The notes beneath the pieces are model-generated. The model worked only from the letters and a program-made list of their open reading frames with translations, was not told the origin of the DNA and did no database searches. Source: Leekyejoonella antrihumi (GTDB taxonomy: Bacteria; Actinomycetota; Actinomycetes; Actinomycetales; Dermatophilaceae). From it: 64,000 nt of DNA. The stretch is from the NCBI RefSeq assembly GCF_007845645.1, contig NZ_VCQV01000007.1, forward strand, positions 104,864 to 168,863. Reading direction: 5' to 3'. Positions 60,500-64,000 of this stretch are shown one piece after another. A program made the translations under genes and the position numbers. Each line of letters begins with the position of its first letter. The stretch's first letter is position 1.

Positions 60500-61555
60500 T
60501 TATCGCTGCGCGTTGATCGTCGCCCGCCGGAGCTCGGTGCTCACGAGCAGGTCGACGTTGTTGGTTTGCTGCTCGATATTGCCGAGCCCGGGTGTCAGGG
60601 CTTGCACGGACGGGTCGGTGATGTTGTCGAGCATCCGCGGCACGAGGCCCTGGTCGATCTGCAGGTATGGGCGGTCCCAGAAGGGCACGCAGACCGGATC
60701 CACGGAAGGGATCCCGACCTGTCGCTGTAGGGATGCCAGCGCCTCCAGCGCGGCGGTCAGGTGGTCGCTGCGAGTCCGCCATTCGTTCGCGGCGAGCGCG
60801 TCCTGCAGGTGCTGACCGACTTCTGCGGGCAAGGGCAGGCCGCGGAATGTGATGCCGCGCCACTTCGAGTACGGCGCCCAGCGACGGCACAGGACAAAGG
60901 CCAGGTGCACCGCGATGTCCACGAGCCGCGCGGCGATGACACGTGATCCCAGCTCGTCACCGCGGTCGCCAGTGCGTCCCATGATGGGGAGCTCCTGGTC
61001 GATACGCTGCCAGTCGACGGCCGCGACGTAGGACCACAGGTCGTCGGGGTACCAGGTCAGGGCGTCGCGCAGGGAGGTGAGCATGCCGTCTCGGTCCTCG
61101 AAGACCTTGCCGGCAGTGACCTCGAGCACGGTCTGGCCGGTAAGCGAGAGCCAGTCAAGAGGTGCGGCGTGGATGCGGGGGTCAAACCCCAATCGGGCCG
61201 AGACAATCTCCTCGACGGTCAGGACGTCGAGGGCGAGAACGGGATCGTCCTGGCCGGTGAACGCGAACCGGGTGGGAAGGCCGGCGAACTCGGCGGGCAG
61301 TTGATCGGTAAGAACGGTGCGGACGTCTCCCTCGTCAACGGATCGAACGAAGAGCTGTAGCCGAAGACCCCAGTCGTGATCACGAGAGGTTTGATCGTCG
61401 AGTCCGAGCACGTCAGACCCGCTGCCGATCCGGGCTGCGGCTCGAGGGATGCCCGGACGGTGTTCGTCGAGTATGGGCGCCACGATCTGCTGCCAGTATG
61501 CACGCGCCAAACTGAGCCCGTTGGTGCAGGATTCATTCGCGATCGCCACGCCCAT
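60500..61555 (-). CDS. DUF4037 (nucleotidyltransferase-like) protein
   Basis: A 351-residue protein. The N-terminal part has the minimal nucleotidyltransferase signature (AARIGSGSDVLGLDDQTSRD, then HDWGLRLQLF), typical of DUF4037. The C-terminal helical part has a conserved-looking KWRGITFRGLPLPAEVGQHL. Relatives resemble aminoglycoside nucleotidyltransferases, but no resistance function can be inferred. The ATG at 61555 is the first in frame. Confidence 0.75.
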   Translation of the reverse strand: MGVAIANESCTNGLSLARAYWQQIVAPILDEHRPGIPRAAARIGSGSDVLGLDDQTSRDHDWGLRLQLFVRSVDEGDVRTVLTDQLPAEFAGLPTRFAFTGQDDPVLALDVLTVEEIVSARLGFDPRIHAAPLDWLSLTGQTVLEVTAGKVFEDRDGMLTSLRDALTWYPDDLWSYVAAVDWQRIDQELPIMGRTGDRGDELGSRVIAARLVDIAVHLAFVLCRRWAPYSKWRGITFRGLPLPAEVGQHLQDALAANEWRTRSDHLTAALEALASLQRQVGIPSVDPVCVPFWDRPYLQIDQGLVPRMLDNITDPSVQALTPGLGNIEQQTNNVDLLVSTELRRATINAQR

Positions 61556-62128
61556 ACCTTGCCACGCCGATAGCGAGAAGCCGACCGCCCTTCACCGTCT
61601 TAGACCACCCACCGTCGAGCGCGTTCTCATCGACAAGACCGCACGCTTCGTCGGCGCACCTGACCAGCAGCCGAGGTACTGGTCGGTCGGACCACAACTG
61701 CTTCGAACTCGCAGCCGACGATCACGCGACCCCTGACCGTCTGCTGGCGACGATGAATACGAATGCCCAACTGCATGCTGCGGCAGCGACTGTCACAGAT
61801 CCGCGGGCTCGAGCCGCTATCGCAATGGCATCCGCCCGAATCCCTTGCCCGCGCCGTCCTCGCGCGGCTTTTCCCGCACCGGCCGCGGATTACACCTGCT
61901 GCGGATCCGGGTCAGATGTTGGTGTACATAACCGGCCGAGCACCCCTCGGCGAGTTGGCTCGCCTCACCGAATGGCGCTGGTACGGATCTCCCATTGACA
62001 CCTCCACCCCATCAGATGAAGCCGCGCACCATCGTGACCAGCTATCACCGTGTGCCGATCGGCTAATGGGCCATCGCGTTGACGGCCGTGCGGATAGTTG
62101 GACCCCATACGGCGTGCACGACAAGACG
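61556..62128 (+). other. Region without a recognisable gene
   Basis: Several overlapping open frames exist (for example one on the plus strand from 61763 to 62257), but composition and lack of motifs make them unlikely genes. The stretch leads to the VapBC promoter. Confidence 0.5.
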
Positions 62129-62163
62129 GGGTGGGTGCAGACTGCACCCACCCGCGTTATGAT
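62129..62163 (+). promoter_or_regulatory. VapBC operator and -10 element
   Basis: GGGTGGGTGCAG (62129-62140) and CTGCACCCACCC (62142-62153) form a perfect 12-bp inverted repeat around one A. TATGAT follows at 62158-62163, 6 nt before the antitoxin ATG. The repeat covers the -35 side, as expected for autorepression by VapB or VapBC, and the mRNA is likely leaderless. Confidence 0.7.
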
Positions 62164-62169
62164 CGACGC

Positions 62170-62412
62170 ATGTCGAAAGTCCTGCAGATTCGCGGCGTCC
62201 CTGACGAGGTCCACGACGCCTTGGCGCAGGCAGCGCAGGCTCAGGGGCTGTCGCTGACCAAGTACGTGCTACGAGAACTTGAGCAGTTGGCCAGGCGGCC
62301 ACAGGTCGTGCGCGACAACGCCGCAACCATTCGCCGGACCCAGCAGATGGTCCAGGGACAACCCGACCGAGAGACGATCTTGGCCGTGCTGCACGAGGGT
62401 CGCGGGGAGTGA
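62170..62412 (+). CDS. vapB: VapB/FitA-type antitoxin
   Basis: An 80-residue ribbon-helix-helix antitoxin. MSKVLQIRGVPDEVHDALAQ gives the DNA-binding strand and helix, and the C-terminal part (RDNAATIRRTQQMVQGQPD) should thread through the toxin. Its TGA overlaps the toxin GTG. It is controlled by the inverted repeat just upstream. Confidence 0.9.
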   Translation: MSKVLQIRGVPDEVHDALAQAAQAQGLSLTKYVLRELEQLARRPQVVRDNAATIRRTQQMVQGQPDRETILAVLHEGRGE

Positions 62413-62786
62413 GGATCGTCGATGCCGGCGTCATTGTGGAGTTGCTGGCCGGTGACCTGGACCCGGACCTACTGGGTGAGGAGGAGCTCGCCGCACCCCA
62501 CTTGATCGACAGTGAAGTCACTCATGTGTTGCGCGGTCTTGTCCGTCGTGGCGTGCTCAGCGAGGAGCAGGGTGACTTGGCGCTGGAGGGATTCACCGAG
62601 CTCGCGATCACCAGATTTCCCGCCAACTGGCTCCTCCCACGCATGTGGGCCCTGAGGCACAACCTGAGCGGCTACGACGCCACCTACGTCGCCGTCGCTG
62701 AGATGACCGATGCCACCGCGCTCCTGACCACCGACGCCCGTCTGGCTCGCGCGCCCGCACCCCGCTGCAACATCCAACTGCTGTGA
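62409..62786 (+). CDS. vapC: VapC-type PIN domain toxin
   Basis: A 125-residue PIN ribonuclease starting at GTG 62409 (GTGA overlap with the antitoxin). Acidic site residues are Asp5 (MRIVDAGVIVELLAG), Glu36 (HLIDSEVTHV), Asp90 (SGYDATYVAVAE) and Asp109 (LLTTDARLA). VapC toxins cleave tRNA or rRNA when VapB is lost. This is the intact TA pair of the window, in contrast to the broken one at 58.7-59.0 kb. Confidence 0.93.
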   Translation: MRIVDAGVIVELLAGDLDPDLLGEEELAAPHLIDSEVTHVLRGLVRRGVLSEEQGDLALEGFTELAITRFPANWLLPRMWALRHNLSGYDATYVAVAEMTDATALLTTDARLARAPAPRCNIQLL

Positions 62787-63071
62787 CCACCGGCAGCTGA
62801 TCGGCCCGGGCGCCCGTTTGCCGACATGCGGTGCATCAGCCCACCAGTTAGCGCCATCCGCTTCTGGAGACCCGCCCGGAGACCCGCCCGATTATCGCTG
62901 GATTGTGACCGGCATCGCTCTACAGCGCGGTTCGCTCAGCGCATGTTGAGTGTCAGTTTGCGAGCGGAACGTGACATGAGGCAACTTCATGGACAAGTCG
63001 CCTGATGACCGGACGTCGTTCACCTCGACTACAAGGACGCCGACCATGCCTACCGACTCACAATCGCCACT

Positions 63072-63503
63072 GTGCCACGTCGGGATCTCGACGTCCCCGA
63101 CAGTAACGTCGCCGAACTCAGTGGTATCGGGATCCGCCTCACATCTGTTGAGATCAGCAATGACACGACCGTGGTGATCGACGCGCACTGCGGGCCGAGG
63201 TATCAAGCCGACATGACGGCGTTCCGCGCCGCGTACGACCGCTGGGAACAGACCGCCGAGCGGCCGATGGGGCCAATCCCGCACATCACATGCTCAAGCC
63301 GCCTGAAACGGCTTTGTCAACAGACTCTTAGCGATGACGTCGGAACGGACTACGTACCGCACGGCGGATGCTCCGGCGGATCTGGCACAGAGTTCGAGTG
63401 CTCCCACACCATTGATCCTGTTCCGCCCGTGGATGCGCACCATCTTCGGGTCGACGTCGTGGACCATATCGTCATCTTCGGAACCGTCAGTCTGAACCTG
63501 TAG
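63072..63503 (+). CDS. Possible protein of unknown function
   Basis: A 143-residue frame from GTG 63072. The first ~80 residues (VPDSNVAELSGIGIRLTSVE, DTTVVIDAHCGPRYQADMTA) look protein-like, and the frame is open upstream to two stops near 63007-63012 with HLDYKDADHAYRLTIATVP, so the true start could be lost. The remainder is less convincing. It may be a decayed gene. Confidence 0.3.
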   Translation: MPRRDLDVPDSNVAELSGIGIRLTSVEISNDTTVVIDAHCGPRYQADMTAFRAAYDRWEQTAERPMGPIPHITCSSRLKRLCQQTLSDDVGTDYVPHGGCSGGSGTEFECSHTIDPVPPVDAHHLRVDVVDHIVIFGTVSLNL

Positions 63504-63895
63504 CACACGACGAGGCGGTGTCGAATCCAAACCACCGGCGACGCGTAAGCACGACCACAAGAGCCATCGGCTTCCGGACACGGCAGTCGAGAAGGGCGTC
63601 CCGTATAGAGCATCCTTCCCGACGCATCATCGCGAGACGGACGGTGGCGACCGACACCGCAGTTCTCGTCGCCGGTGCTGGTTCGGCTTGTGGGACGACG
63701 GACGTGTTCAAGCGCGCATCCTGACCCGCGGCTCTTGACGCCCGGGTCCGACCTGGGCGCACAGCGTCGGTGACATGGCGGGCGTCATGCAACCTTTCGG
63801 CACCGCAAGCGTCCTAGCCTTCGAGCCATGTCGTGGCTCGGGGCTGCAGCACGCCCGGGCCGGATCACCATCGACTTAGAGGTTCCGCGGATAGG
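63504..63895. other. Sequence without a recognisable gene
   Basis: Open frames on both strands here have no family motifs. The right end probably includes the insertion-sequence terminus: AGAGGTTCCGCGGATAGGTC (63878-63897) lies just outside the transposase stop and may belong to the terminal inverted repeat. Confidence 0.4.
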
Positions 63896-64000
63896 TCATG
63901 GTCGGCGGGTTGGTCGAGTGTCCCAGCGGTGGGTGGTCCAGGCGGTCCGGATCAGGCGCCGGGTGATGATGATGGCGTTGGCCAAGGCGATCAGAGAGTC
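63896..64000 (-). mobile_element. IS5-type transposase, C-terminal end (partial)
   Basis: On the minus strand the frame entering from the right edge reads DSLIALANAIIITRRLIRTA, then WTTHRWDTRPTRRP and a TGA at 63896. This is the C-terminus of actinobacterial IS5-family (DDE) transposases as I remember them. The element continues beyond the window, so its type and completeness cannot be checked here. Confidence 0.65.

Noticed and set aside
61763..62257. Plus-strand frame of 164 codons before and across the antitoxin start
   Set aside because: It overlaps the clear vapB gene in another phase and has irregular composition and no motif.
63294..63792. Minus-strand frames between the possible protein at 63072 and the IS end
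   Set aside because: No recognisable domain, and the frames overlap each other and the plus-strand frame; too weak to call.

Overview
The window is high-GC DNA (close to 70 percent by eye) with strongly GC-biased third codon positions. Its gene families are typical of Actinobacteria: an InhA-like FabI beside FabG, DUF3099, an actinobacterial GlgA/GlgM, an SigB/SigF-type sigma factor, a ClgR/PopR-like regulator beside two clpP genes, a DUF222-HNH gene and VapBC. The order SURF1 / moaA / DUF3099 / fabG / fabI / serB / glgC / glgA suggests Micrococcales, perhaps Dermacoccaceae or Intrasporangiaceae. That placement is inference.

Layout. 0-9.9 kb is core metabolism: a cut-off enoyl-CoA hydratase, GNAT and DinB-like proteins, SURF1 divergent from moaA, fabG-fabI, and glgC-serB divergent from glgA. 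9.9-12.4 kb holds three conserved-looking genes of unknown function. 12.4-27.5 kb carries an ABC ATPase, a TauE/SafE transporter, a SpoU methylase, a YbaK deacylase, two broken genes, a HipA-like kinase with a DUF3037-GNAT fusion, a luciferase-like oxidoreductase, a sedolisin protease, PlsC, a glutamate decarboxylase remnant, a RecQ-like helicase and a zinc dehydrogenase. 27.5-32.8 kb is an ABC exporter (ATPase plus two permeases, one with a lectin-like insert) divergent from a response regulator and histidine kinase, with a 17-bp inverted repeat between them. 33.4-39.3 kb has DNA polymerase IV, an ATP-grasp/alpha-E plus transglutaminase operon, and a family 5 uracil-DNA glycosylase. 39.3-44.8 kb looks like a stress block: ClgR/PopR-like regulator, two clpP genes, hemerythrin, sigma factor, a Rho-N-like protein, MaoC and homocysteine methyltransferase. 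44.9-53.6 kb has a DUF6394 plus potassium-channel operon, an MFS exporter with elaborate upstream hairpins, tRNA-Leu(GAG), an MDR oxidoreductase, an ATP-dependent DNA ligase and an M20 peptidase.

From 53.6 kb to the end the window is accessory. Broken genes (methyltransferase, PPOX/F420 enzyme, a toxin-antitoxin pair), an inverted-repeat element and poorly coding stretches alternate with intact NUDIX, secreted glycosidase-like, VOC/XRE-cupin, GNAT, DUF4037 and VapBC genes. It ends in the 3' end of an IS5-type transposase.

Across the window many start codons lie 5-7 nt downstream of a TAnnnT hexamer, so leaderless transcription appears to be the main mode of gene starts here. I used this to choose several starts. 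The best candidates for unrecognised biology are the three-gene cluster at 9.9-12.4 kb, the exporter/two-component system with its operator, the HipA/DUF3037/GNAT locus and the clpP/clgR block.
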